From the NCBI RefSeq assembly GCF_000204055.1, contig NW_006768801.1, forward strand, positions 431,484 to 495,483: 64,000 nt of DNA, read 5' to 3'. The notes under the pieces are model-generated. The model was given only the letters and a program-made list of their open reading frames with translations. It did not search any database and had not been told where the DNA came from. This document shows, piece after piece, positions 1-12,049 of the stretch. A program made the position numbers and the translations under genes. This DNA comes from Melampsora larici-populina 98AG31. Taxonomy: Eukaryota > Basidiomycota > Pucciniomycetes > Pucciniales > Melampsoraceae. Each line of letters opens with the position of its first letter. Position 1 is the stretch's first letter.

Positions 1-3000
1 ACATTCATCAATGATCATACTCAATACAGTGTCATTTACTTGTTGAGATCGAAGGACCAAACTTTTGAGAATTTCAAACATTACAAAGCATTAATTGAGA
101 ACAAATGCGGTTGTAAGATTCTGAAATTAAAATCTGATCGTGGAGGAGAATACTCCTCAAACAAATTTCTCGATTACCTCAAGCAGGAAGGCATCGAGAT
201 TGAGAGAGGTCCTGCGAACAGGCCGATGGCGGATTCTGTTTCAGAACGTTATAATCTTACCCTCTTAAGCAAAATGAGATCACAACTGATTCAATCGGGT
301 CTTCCTCTCTATCTATGGGGGGAATTGGCGAAGTACTCATGCATCCAAATCAACTGTTCTCCATCTGCGGCAATAAAACATCAGACCCCGTTAGAAGTAT
401 TCGAATCTATGCTCCCAGGTCATGTACATCCTTTCGATTATGATCGTCTGAAACCGTTTGGTTCGCTATGTTTTGCTATTGATCGCAGCAAGAAGTCCAA
501 GGTTGCACCGGTTGCTCGGCGATTCATTTTTCTCGGTTTGGAGGAAGGTGCCAGGGCAGCACGCCTTCTGGACAAAGCAACCGGCAAGGTGTTGGTAACA
601 GGGGATTTTGTCTATCGAGAAGATGTTTTCCCGGCTCTTCATCCATCGCTCTCACCTGATGTTTCAAACGAGCTCATTTTACCTGAATATACTGATGACT
701 CGGTTTGAAGTAGTCAGAGTAAGGTATCGGACAACAATCAAGAAGATGTTGTTTCAAATCCAAAACCGATCAAACCAGCGGAACAACCATCTTCGCCATC
801 GGATAAACACAATCCATCATCTGAACCAGTCACTCCAACAGCTCATACTCCTGAGTTGGAGACCTCTCCACCGCCTTCACCCTACCATCCGACCACTCCG
901 ATTCCTCTGAGCCAGTCAATTCATGCTCCACGTCCTGATGTCATTGTTCAGCCTGTATTACATCCAAACGTAACAGTTAGACAACGAAGACCTCCGCCTG
1001 TCAAAGACACGAAGATACGAGATTCATCACATACATCACCTCCATCTTCACACTCCTCTGCCTCATCTATTAGCAGAACTTCAGACCTATCTGACAACCT
1101 TCAGCCAGTCACGGCCACCGTTCCTCAAGTTTCCCCCACACCTTCGGTAGCGAACTCAAACAAATCATCTTCTCTGTCATTGAGTCCGTCAATACCTGCA
1201 GTTGGACGACAATCACCCAAGTCTCTGAGTCCGACAGTACAGGTTCAGGCGGATCCACCCACAAATCAAGCTCCTGTCAGCACGGTAGTCCCAATCATAC
1301 CAAGTCAAACATCTGTGAATCCACCTACCAAGGCGCCGGAAGTCTCACCTCCAATTAGAATATCATCTAGAAGTCGTCGCCCTCCGGAACGTTATGGTTT
1401 TCCTTCACAATCCAATGTAGCCATGTCTTCCCCTCTGATGCTTATCACTCGTAATCGGACCATCATCCCTAATCATTATGGTTTTACTGCAACTAACGGA
1501 TCTGATCCTGATAGTCCGACGTTTGCTCAAGCCATGGCGGGACCGGATAAGCAGGCATGGGTTCAGGCTATGCAACAAGAATTTGACTCACTAACTGAAC
1601 ATGGTGTCGGTAAGCTGGTTGATCCTCCGCCAGGGGCGAGCGTCCTCGGGGGGATGTGGATATTCAACAAGAAACGTGACGAACATAATCGAGTAGTCCG
1701 TTTCAAGGCACGATGGGTGGTTCTCGGAAATCATCAGGTGAAGGGTTTGGACTATGATGACACTTATGCTTCGGTAGGAAAACTAGACTCATTACGAATT
1801 CTCCTAGCTCTCTCAACTATCAAATCATCACATAGAAGACAAATGAAAGTGCGACAGTTTGACATAGTGACCGCATTTCTCAATGGCAACATGAAGGACT
1901 TAGTCTACGCTATACAAGTCAAGGGTTTCGAACACCCCATTCTTCGTCATCGTGTTTGGCAACTTATCAAATCTCTCTACGGGACCAAACAAGCAGCGCG
2001 TAGGTGGCAACAGCATTTTGGAGCTACAGCAGCATGTTTCCAATTACACTCGGTTAGCTCTGACACTGCAGTATATGTACTCAAATCAACTCTCGGTCTA
2101 CTCATCCTACATCTTCATGTGGACGACTCTCTGGTATTCTGCGACAGCGATGAATTGTTTAACAAATTCAAATCATTCATTGATTCCAAGTACAAGCTCA
2201 AATGGACTGAAAGGCCTACACTTTATCTTGGAATCAAGCTGGACATATCATCGGACAATTCAGTAGTGAAAATTTCTCAATCTCATTATATTGAGGCAAT
2301 CTTGGAACGTTTCACAATGGTAAATTGTACGCCAGCAAAGACACCTCTCCCTCAAAAGCTCATCCTATCACCAGGAACAAATGACAAAATCAAGGAGGCC
2401 AAGAACATCCCGTATCAAGAATTAGTGGGTTGTTTGCAGTGGATAGCGACTTGTACAAGACCAGATATATCTTATGCTGTATCTCAACTTTCTAGATACA
2501 ATTCAGCGTGGACAGTAGCTCATTGGACCGCTGCAAAGCACGTATTGCGGTATTTGCGGGGAACTCAAGATATTTCAATTACTTACTCTGGGGGGATTCA
2601 AGAACCTCAAGCATTTTCAGACTCAGATTTCTCACAATGTCCTTTTACCTGAAAGTCAGTGACGGGCTATGTGGTAACGGTGGCAGATGGAGCGGTAAGC
2701 TGGAAATCTCAACGTCAGAGTGTTGTAGCCTTATCGACTTCGGAAGCTGAGTATCTAGCCACAACCAAATGCGCCAAACACATGTCATGGGTGTGATCCT
2801 TTTATTTTGACATTATGCACCAACTGGAAGAACCTACACCATTTTACATCGACAACACATCTGCTATATTTACTGCTACTGGTGATGGTATAAAGGCTAA
2901 ATCAAAACATATAGATAGACGTTTTCATTATATTAGAGATCTTATAGAATCAAACATGTTAATTATTCATCATATACCAACTGAGGAAATGCTGGCAGAT

Positions 3001-3072
3001 CACTTAACAAAACCTTTAGGTCCGCAGGCTCTTAATCATGCTCTGGAACTCAATCATATGATAGATAAATGA
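1..3072 (+). pseudogene. copia polyprotein, integrase-RT-RNase H part, three in-frame TGA stops
   Basis: Positions 40 to 3072 form one continuous reading frame interrupted only by TGA at 706, 2650 and 2794. The integrase core shows the DRGGEYSS motif and the ADSVSERYN motif with the catalytic Glu. A Ser/Pro-rich linker of about 230 residues follows. The RT part has WVQAMQQEFDSL, RQFDIVTAFLNG and the catalytic LHVDDSLVF. The RNase H part has FSDSDFSQCP, then after the second stop KSVTGYVV and ALSTSEAEYLA, and after the third stop FYIDNTSAIF and KHIDRRFHYIRDL. At 2650 and 2794 family alignments expect Arg, so CGA to TGA change is the simplest explanation. There is no frameshift, so decay is recent. 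The product would act in cDNA synthesis and integration but is not translatable as it stands. Confidence 0.88.
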
Positions 3073-3078
3073 TGCTGA

Positions 3079-3089
3079 AATAGGGGGGA
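3079..3089 (+). other. polypurine tract
   Basis: AAATAGGGGGG lies just before the LTR start TGTTGAAG. It is the expected primer site for plus-strand synthesis in LTR retroelements. Confidence 0.7.
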
Positions 3090-3674
3090 TGTTGAAGTAA
3101 AGCTTACGTTATAGATGTCACAGATATGAAACTTTACTTAAGAGTATTTCATTACATTTATGTTTTCATGTTTCACGTTCATGTCATGTGTTTTATTCAT
3201 ACTGTGTGTACTCATTTCAAACCTAATTAGTTCAAACTGTATTTCATTTAATACCTGGAAGAGCAGCGAGTAAGATTCTCTCCTCATCCAAGTTATTCTC
3301 ACTTATTCTTGGATGAAGGTGAGTTATCACTCGTGGGATTGGTGTTCTTAGATTCAAGGTTCACGTTCTGAATCGTAACCATCCCTGCTCTGACAGGTAA
3401 GTCATTCAATCAATGTTGTTGTTTTTCATAACTTTCTATTTAGAGTTTTTATCAATTGTTGTTGTTAAAGAAATCAAAACTGATCCAAGTTATTCTCACT
3501 TATTCTTGGATGAAGGTGAGTTATCACTCGTGGGATTGGTGTTCTTAGATTCAAGGTTCACGTTCTGAATCGTAACCATCCCTGCTCTGACAGAAGGTGA
3601 GTTATCACTCGTGGGATTGGTGTTCTTAGATTCAAGGTTCACGTTCTGAATTGTAACCATCCCTGCTCTGACAG
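3090..3674 (+). repeat. 3' LTR of the copia element, with internal repeats
   Basis: It starts TGTTGAAGTAAAGC directly after the polypurine tract. It contains a 111-bp unit at 3286-3396 and 3483-3593 (period 197), whose last 81 bp recur perfectly adjacent at 3594-3674. The first copy ends CTCTGACAG followed by GTAAGT, a canonical splice donor; the other two copies lack that donor. The 3' boundary is inferred. Confidence 0.6.
3286..3674 (+). repeat. 81-bp tandem repeat, three copies inside the LTR
   Basis: The copies are 3316-3396, 3513-3593 and 3594-3674. The second and third are directly adjacent and differ at one position (AATCG versus AATTG). The first is separated by about 86 bp plus a repeated 30-bp lead-in. 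Confidence 0.9.
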
Positions 3675-4058
3675 ATTGACAGTCAATTGGTGGACAATGA
3701 AGAGAGGTGAGATTGAGATAGAAGTGGGGGTGAGAGTGGTCGAATATGGTGAGATTGAGATAGAAGTGGGGGCAAGGGTAGTCAAATGAGGTGTTGAATG
3801 GGTGTAATCTTGAAAAGAAAGGGAGGGGCGCAGGGCATGGACCAATACATGTTTGGGGCGTAAAGGGTATGGGTATATACAGGTCATAGCGCTTGCTATG
3901 TGTGCCACTATACATGTGGACATGCTACATACAAGCTCGAGCGCTGCACATAACCCACTACAGGAAATTTCAGTTTCCAGATAGGGCTGTGCACCATCCA
4001 CTAAGGCCACACCCCCTATTTTTAGTGGAAGTCCCGCAGCGCTTCCGCAGTGCTTCCA
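3675..4058. other. non-coding stretch with an imperfect hairpin
   Basis: No gene is seen. An AGATAGAAGTGGGGG motif occurs twice near 3715-3770. An imperfect inverted repeat at 4024-4060 has arms starting AGTGGAAG; it may belong to the end of the adjacent transposon relic. Confidence 0.4.
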
Positions 4059-5422
4059 CTATCTATGGTGGCGCGGTTTCGTCGTTGGCTGAGTACAGTT
4101 CCACCACAAATCGCCGTTGACACCGGGATATGTGACAATAGCTGCATCTCTATGTGGGATGGTTGATTGCATATATGGTGGCAGACAAAGTCGTCCGTGT
4201 TTCTTCTTGATGAAGTCAGACTGATGGATCAGCTTGCCTTCGCTTTTGTTTTAATAGTGCAGTCCTTTTCTGATAACCACACCTTTGAATTCTCTTCACC
4301 TGTGTGAAGTGTACATTCATCTTGATATACACGCACAAGCTCTCAAGTTGACCCTTCAAGTGTTGGACAAACAATCTGGTCCTTGTTGTTGCCAATGTAA
4401 GTGACTTCGCATTTGATGTATTGATTGATTCTTTCATCATATTCTTGACAATATAATACAACATCTGCTCTTTCATGTCCATCATAGTAGAGACCTTTAG
4501 ATACGGGTTTAAAATTGAAAGTCAGTCTATGCATCCATCTGCTTGCTGTCACTTCTGAAATAGTGTCCTGATATTGTTCAAATTTTGGTAGAATCTTTGT
4601 ATTGACGTATTGACAAAGGAGTCGAGGTGTAACCTGAGAAGTTGAGCAAAACAGAGGATAAGTGTACAACTCATATGTAATCAGAAGAAGTAGCTTGAGT
4701 ACCTTGCTAACTTTATGAGTTGCTGTCCATGCATCAATCATCTTTACTATCTCCGGATTGTCCAGCACAGAAGAATGCCTGGAGAATGCCCCACACTTGC
4801 GTATTGGTAAGCGCTTGTGCAAGATGACATGAGCTGCTTGTTTTCTTATCCGCTCGCCGTGACTTTTTCCAACTTCAAGACCAGTCCGAACCCCTTTCTG
4901 TCGGCGGAGAGCTGTCTGGGCCACCTTGCGTGAAGCCTGCATGCTCGAAGGCCGAGGGTTGATCAAATTCAATTCTTTTCTTCTGTTGTTGAATTCTCGT
5001 AGATCAGCAAGCTCAGTAAGTTTATGATTTGAAGTTTGAGTCATTTTACTATTGTAATAATCAGCTGCTTCTTCAATAGCATCATTCAATCTCTCCCACT
5101 TGTTATTGATGCATTTGAGCCTCCCTTTGGATTTGATGACTGGATCTGTTGAAGTATTTATGAAAGAATTTTCCAGTGACATTTCATCTTCATAGATCTC
5201 GTCCGTTGATTCAGTTGAATGAATTGAATCTTCTTCAAGGTCTGGGAAAACTTCAACTTCAGTGTGAGGGCTAGATGGTAATATTGGAGTGAGATTTGTT
5301 GGCTCGAAATCATTTGGTTGTTTTTCTTCTGGCTTGTCTTTTAAATCTGAACACTCCTGAATAAGTGGATTTGCATTTCGACATTGGCGTTGAGCCTTCA
5401 TACGTTTGGTTGGGGGAGGCAT
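4059..5422 (-). pseudogene. decayed DDE transposase of basidiomycete type
   Basis: The frame opens at 5422 with MPPPTKRMKAQ. About residues 330-340 it carries GLYYDGHERADVV, the hallmark of a large basidiomycete family of DDE transposase-like proteins. A 69-bp in-frame intron is likely after THKVSK (GTACTC to TCTCAG), since removal joins VSK to VTPRLLCQYV. The frame meets TGA at 4343, but the same frame then reads VRVYQDECT and KVWLSEKDC, the catalytic Asp segment. A second TGA follows KAKAS, and after a small frameshift come HQSDFIKKKHG and AAIVTYPGVNGD, the next conserved block. It ends at TAG 4059. The element is therefore inactive. The superfamily (Tc1/mariner-like or another DDE group) is my inference; no terminal repeats were found. 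Confidence 0.65.
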
Positions 5423-8329
5423 TGAATGAATAACAAAAATTAAATAAACAATGAAGTTGAAAATTAGAAGGACATCAAGTTTTGAAATTTGGCCGGGTCA
5501 AACGGGGCACAACCCCGTTCTACATTTCCTTACTTTCAGGGATAAGCACTATAGTTGAAAAGGAACAAAGTTGCTGCAATGAATGGCATGGCATGGCTGT
5601 AGAATATTGACAATAGGCCACATTTTTGCCAAAGGCAATATTCTCACACTGGACAAAGGAAGAACTGAGTGAATATGTAAATATCTGATGCACCGATTAT
5701 TAATATCAAAGCACTACACATGTCATACATTTCCCCAATATGGTCTTTCAGTGCCTTTTTTGACATCAAAGGAGAAGTGCTAGTTGGATCAAACAGTAAT
5801 TTTGGAAAACAATTTGATTGAGTAGTAATTCTGAAACCCCAAGCAAATATTCTGTTGAGAATGCAAATGAAAGATTTCTGATGTATCATTTAGAGAAAGT
5901 ATTTGCCTGGGAATCTGAAATCTGAAAAACATATCTTGTTCATGGAAGAGGTCTCCTGCTACATGGCATCAGTGAGGAAAAAAGCACAAGTTCACAACAT
6001 TGTCCAAATGATGTGAGACAAAAAGTATCAAATGAAAATACTACAAAGTATTGAATCCCTCATGGTTTGCCATGACCACAGTTCAAAAAGCATTGGTCCA
6101 TATTGTAGTCCAGATTTAAGTTTTACTAGGGACCTGGAGGCTGATGCCACCCTCACAATCTGTTGGTATTGGACCAGTAGGTCCATTCTCTCTCTGCAAG
6201 CAGTACTTTTGCTTGTTCCAGAATCATGAAAAGGGACCAGAAGCAAGAAACTTGGTAGGAGGAGAGAAATCTCCCAAATATGTGGAAGTCTTTCATTGCA
6301 AATTGTTCTTGATTAACTCTAAAGCTATTTATCCTATCAAGTACATTTGAGTCCAGTTCCTAGTGCTAAATTTGTATACAAGAGATGTAAAGTACTGAGA
6401 ACACACTATTTGGTGGTTAAGATTGTAGTTAGAAAGAAAGGGATGAACATTAGACACAAGACAGGCATATATGTATTTGAAACAACACCGGTTTAATTGA
6501 ACAAGAAGTTAACTGCCTTTGATGAGCATTGATTTACATAATCGTCAAACAATGCAAACCAAAAAACACAATGTGATTGGAGTAAGACCAGACCAAAAGT
6601 ATAAAAAGAAGTACTGAAAAGCACTGAGCCCTATTGTTTACCATGATCACCGGAATAAAAGTATTCAACCAAAGATCAAACACATTGCCACCTATTGTAG
6701 TCCAGATTTAAGTTGATACACTAAAAAAATCTTGGATATAGTTTCCTTTTTGTTTCTGTTTGATTCTTGTTTGTGTGGGTTGTTTTGTTTCCGTTTTAAT
6801 TGAGTAAAAGAGGTCTTTGTCAATGTGAATGTGGTTGCAGGGAATGCATTTTTTTCATACATATGTAGCTTATCTTAGCAATGTAAAAATAGTTTCCTTT
6901 ATACATGTTTTTTGTAAGTTGTTTGTGTTTGTTGGCAACTGTTTTGGGTGTGTAAGATTGATTAAATCTCAAAGGGTGTCCGGTCTACGTCCTTTTGAGG
7001 AGACCTGCTTTGAAATGTAGCCTCCTCTGCTCACTCCAGAGGGCCCAAGTCAACATTACTTGTTCCAAACCAAACACCACGGTACAGTCACAAACAATTG
7101 TTTTCCGTGTCGCGCATCCCAATTTCCAACACATAGGTCGCAATTAATTTTTAAATATACAATCATTATGGTGTCAATGACATCAAAATCATTGACAGCT
7201 AAATTGGTAATCAACAAAAAATAGCCAGGGGAAGGCCAACGTCCTACCCAAGATAGTGCAGGAAAGTTGATATGGACGAGCAACCAACGTACTCGAGATA
7301 AGTGTCATATTAACCCGTAGTTGATATTGTAGCCCCTCACAAGTTGGAGGGGCAAAGGCTTACAGAGTTTAATAAAAAAAATCATTTCTGTTCATACCTC
7401 ATCATAACCTTCACCATACTTCGTGAGATAAAAAAAAGCTTGTAAACAACTAAAAGAAGCAATCACTCAAAGTCCAAAAAGCCAAAGCCAACAAAACCGT
7501 CTTGTTTTCTTTCTTTGTATGAAGCCCAACTAATATAATCTCATACACACACAAAATAAACTATACTAACAACCACGAAAATCTCATTAACAAAACTCAG
7601 TTAAATAGATATTCACAAAACAAAATAACAAGTCATCAACTTCAGAAAAGAAAAAAAAAAGGATAGGACGATAGTTAATAATTGAAAATGCGGGTCCGTA
7701 TATCCTTGCAATAGAATCATTCTTAAACCCAATCTTGTCACTGCTTTTATCCTTCATTGAGAAAAAGCAACGCCAGGACGAGAAGAGGAGGTCGAAAAGG
7801 GATGCATATCCTCATAATACAAAACACATCAATACATATGAACATACAAACAGGATAGATACGACAGGATGAGACTGAAAAAGCCCATAACCTGGTCGTT
7901 TCGAGATTCGCCCGGAAGGTCCAGGGATTTTGGAATTTTTGATGATTTAAGAGAACAGCAGGAGTGAAGCGAGATTGGGTGAGATTCTTCACGAGTTGGT
8001 GAATAGGATAGATGTCACTAGAAGCTGAGAAGGAAGTTGATGATGATACATGACAGGATATAGACCGATTTTGCGGAACATCGACGTCGTATTTGAGAGG
8101 AGTAAGGTGATGATTGAAAAGGAAATCTCAGGGAAAATATCTGCTCGTAAAGGGAAGATCGGGATGGAACTTCTTTGATTTATAAAATGGATGTGTCGTG
8201 CGAGGGGAAGAGTCGGGTGTTATTGAGTGGCTGGGTCGGGTTGACAAGAGGGCTGGGTCTGAGATAGCTATGAAAGGTAATCAAACGATGATCCGCTATC
8301 AACGACATGGTCTGAAGTCAAGAAATCTA
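5423..8329. other. intergenic AT-rich DNA without a supported gene
   Basis: Only short unsupported ORFs occur. Two related segments lie near 6038-6130 and 6610-6720, both ending ATTGTAGTCCAGATTTAAGT; they look like diverged copies of one repeat. Nothing else is recognisable. Confidence 0.5.
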
Positions 8330-9193
8330 TCAACAAACGCTAACCTGACCACAGGAAGCAGATTCATCGGCGTCCACTACCTGTACATTCGGCAAGACCA
8401 GAGTGGCTACCGAATCATGTCTCTGACTCATGACGTTCAGCAATGAAGGGTCTTCAGCATCGAGTGCCTGACCCACTATCTGAGTTGTGCGGTCGGCGTC
8501 CTCAGCAGCATCCTCATACTTTGGTGGGGGAATCCGATAGGCAGGAGGTGAAAGTTGAGGCTCCGAAAGGGAAGCACGTAAAACCGTGATGTTAGGGAGT
8601 GTTGGGATAGGAAGCGTGTCGACTGAAGCGGAGCGAGGAGGAGCGGGTGAACTGGCGATGGGAGTTGATGCTAAGATAAGATTGCGACTGGTGGGAAGCA
8701 CACCTACAAGATTGCATATATAATTTGTTTGGCAAACAAGCTAAGAAGATATAGGCTGAAACGGATGAGAAGACTCACTTTCACGATAGGTAGGTAAACC
8801 GACTGCTTCACCTCTGCGTTCCATAGCCACTCGCTCTTCCGCATCTCGGGAAGATTGACCAGCTGACTGCTGAGCTGCAAGTCTTTTACCCTTACGAGTG
8901 TAAAGCACTCGAGAGACGATTGTGAGAGCAACGAGTACCTATGAGAAGGAAAGAAGATGCTGTTAGCTCGATCAACGAGCAGCTTGAAAGAGGCCCTTTT
9001 TTGAAAACCGACTTACGAAGACGACCACAGCAACTGCTCCATAACTGGGGGAAGGATCGGAGAATCATTTAACGATGAGCTGTTTGATAATGATGGGATG
9101 AAGTTGGCTCAACTATGTCGCTGCACCCAATCCACCGCCAGAGCGAGAGTTGTTATTGCCAGTGGCATTGGGATCGGTAGAGTTGGAGGCCAT
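8330..9193 (-). CDS. single-span membrane protein with two PPxY motifs, four exons
   Basis: Exons: 9193-9127, 9036-9017, 8938-8779 and 8703-8330, total 621 nt, 206 aa. The N-terminus MASNSTDPNATGNNNSRSGG is Asn/Ser-rich with possible N-glycosylation sites. A hydrophobic span (AVAVVVFVLVALTIVSRVLY) follows at about residues 23-43 and is capped by TRKGKR, so the tail should be cytosolic. The tail has LPTYRE and near the middle SPPAYRIPPPKYED, that is PPAY and PPKY. In yeast, PPxY motifs recruit the ubiquitin ligase Rsp5, so an adaptor role is an inference. The second exon is only 20 nt; its acceptor was chosen to keep the hydrophobic frame. The 3' end is uncertain: the last codons read CAG then GTTAGC, which could be a donor to another small exon. 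Confidence 0.6.
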
Positions 9194-12049
9194 GAGGGAT
9201 ACAGGTCAAGATATACTCTGATCGTGAATGTGTGAATGAGATCTAGTTTGTAAAAAAGATGAGGATTGGGTAGATGGCTAGGTTCGACTGAATGATCTTT
9301 GTTCTGATAAATGTGAAATGATTTAAAAGAAATGAGGAGAAGGAGAAGGAAAGGTGAAGTGGTACAGAGTGGAGATAGTAGTGGAGAAAGGGGAGTGAAA
9401 GTGAAAGTGAGCTTCGGTGAGTGGTAAAACTAACTTTTTGAAAAAGAAGAAGCGTAAAGTATCAAAATCGATCAAGATCTTGATAAGAATTTCAACCAAT
9501 CAACTTCAGATTTGGAAATTAAAAAATCAAAAATCAAAAAATTAAATCTTACATAAGGAATCTCAAAATCAAATTAGTAATCAATCAATCTCTTCAAATA
9601 AAATAATTATGCTTACTCTCTTGAAAAATCGGAGTTACCTTCAATGTATCGGCTTCAAAGTTTAGAGTGATGGTGAAGTGAAGTAAAAAGCTTGATGAGA
9701 AACTCAAAAAGTTTTGAGAACTGATTCAAGATATTATTTCGTTAGCTTTGAACCGCATGCAAGAAAAATTAACTGGAGGCTTAAAACTGGCTTAATATTT
9801 GGGATATCTTCTCAGTCAGTCCATTGCTATTCAACTGAATCAATCATCTCAACAGTTCAATTCAATTGACAAATAAAATCACCCACGATTGCAAATTCTA
9901 CTGGATGGCTGTGTTGGCGTGATGGTGAATGGTGTTTGTATTTCAACATACATGCCGTGTGTGAACAACAGATTGATTGGTATGTTTACATATAACCTAC
10001 AGTACCCAAGACGGCTTTGTGTCTTGACTCTTGATGATGGTCACATAGAGCATAAAGAGTGCAAGCCAGCAAATCCTAGCCTACACCCTTTCAGCATCCG
10101 ACTGCAATCATCCTGATCCGTTGGTGGAGACTATGAGCTCGGGACGGAGGAAGTTGGCTGTATTATAGTTCGACATAGGTTTACAACTTTATTTCCGCTC
10201 AGACTAGACCAAACAATTCGAATGATCAAGCAAACGGAAATTACAACTGCCAAGCTTACGAGTCGAAAAATCTAAGTATCTCCTTCCCCGTCCGTTTCTC
10301 CGGTCTCCTTTTTCGGCATGGTCTTCATTTAAAAGACCTGGTTTATACATAGGTACTTCAAGCTCTTTCAAGCTCCACCCGTAGTCACGGATCACCAAGC
10401 CACATTGAAACTATGTGAAGTACATTCAATTTGTTTCAAGTTCAGGTGGATGATAAACGAGAAATGCGCAAAGTGTAAGCTCAATTCAGCCCTTGCCTCG
10501 CCTCCGCCTCGAAATGTTATATTTACACCCTTGAGTTGAGAACACGATTCTTCCAATCGCATCTGATTTCCAGTTTTTCGTCAAGAGACCCGAGTATTTG
10601 TGTGATTCAGTTTTGAAGACTTTGGGACTCTATGTACAGCTTCACAATCTTTCTGCCTCAAGGCTCGCTTCACTATGCATTCAGTTTGGATTCACAGCTC
10701 GTCGAAAGCTTTTCTCGTCTAAACTGCGGGAACCGATCCTAGGTTACCTTTCACATTACCCCAAGTTATGTCCGTCACAGGTTTGCGCTGGTTTGCGCGG
10801 GTATGGTCAGTACATAAACAGTCAAGAGCATCAGCACGTCATCAAGAGAAGCGTTTTAACTCAGCCTTCACACGCTCTTAGTGATATTGCTTGGCTTGGG
10901 TTGGAAGTTAGAATTGTCAGTCAGCTGAAAGCGAGCCCTCAACCATCCATGACCATGACCCTGAGCCAAGGCTTGCTTGTGTTGCTGGGCAATCGACAAA
11001 TTCGCCGATCAACATGACTTTGCGGACTTTGCAAACCCGCCTTCAATTCATCATTTGTTAATCAAATCGTCGAGAACTTTTTCTCATGTGCTTGCTTCTG
11101 TCCCACGTGCTCTTAGTGGTGAGAAACGGTCGGATGGATTATTTTCTGTGGAGAACCGGTTCTGGAGAAGCGATTGTTGAGATAATAAGATGTCACTCGC
11201 GGTTTCCATGACAAGTCCCGCGCGACTAAGGTTCACTACATCCTGCGTGACACGCTGTGACACGTGTGTTGACAACAGGTATGTCATGTGATAGTTCCAC
11301 TATGTATATAACCCTACATACTGGAGCAGCATAGGAAAGGAGCTTTTTCTTCAGCTTTGCTTCATCTCATTTTCTGGCTGCTCCAGGTAGTCTTCCTTTT
11401 TCTCTTGTCTAGGTAACATTCATGAATTTCATATTTACCATGCCTTCATCTTATACCTTGGCTGCTCTGCAACCTCAAGGTTTTCTGTCTTTAAGGGTGT
11501 CTTGGTGTGATCAACCCTAACACAGCACAGTTCTTCGCCTCTTGCAAGAGGGACGAAATGCTAGACAAGTCCATGTCAGAGTAACGTCGTGTGAGTAGAA
11601 AAGACCAAAGGAGAATTCCAAATCAAGGTCGAATCCGGAGAGAGAACAGGACTTACGTATGTGAGAGAAACTCCTGTATCACCCAAAGTTAATATTCCTG
11701 GAAAGGTATATACCCGCGATTCGGATTGCTCCTCTTTCTTTCAGTAACCTCATTGAATTCACTTCTAATCCTTTCTCTCCTACACTTCCTCAACACATTT
11801 TACTATACGAAACAATCCTTATTTCGATTAATTGATAAATTTCTTCTTTTAAAATTCCTTTTTTAAAATTCCTTTTTAACTATTTCCAACCTAATAAATC
11901 TACACTAAAGCATACACTACACAATCTTTCGTTTTACCTTGTCCAATCTTTCGTCTTACCTTGTCTTGGTCTTACCTTGTCTTGATCCTTAAAGACAAGG
12001 AACCACGTTTCCACTCAGTAGTTTTCACCCTATACTTCATCGCAGAATA
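9194..12049. other. intergenic region before the YR element
   Basis: 9194-9700 is presumably the promoter and leader of the gene on the minus strand. ORFs at 9889-10116 and 10598-11017 have no recognisable domain. 11300-12049 likely contains the 5' end and leader of the YR retroelement; a short inverted pair GGAGCAG and CTGCTCC lies at 11323-11388. I could not locate the element's left terminal repeat. Confidence 0.4.

Larger units (their letters stand above)
1..3674 (+). mobile_element. Ty1/copia LTR retrotransposon, 3' portion (integrase to 3' LTR)
   Basis: The window opens inside the integrase domain of a copia element. Integrase, reverse transcriptase and RNase H follow in the copia order, then a purine-rich tract and an LTR starting TGTTG. 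Gag, protease and the 5' LTR lie outside the window. The right end is uncertain because the LTR holds internal repeats; I place it near 3672-3674 where the last repeat ends in TGACAG. No target-site duplication can be tested. Confidence 0.85.

Noticed and set aside
10598..11017. 139-aa ORF upstream of the YR element
   Set aside because: No domain, no signal peptide, no exon continuation, and composition like non-coding flank.
11628..11643. GGTCGAATCC, like a tRNA B box
   Set aside because: No matching A box or foldable cloverleaf around it.
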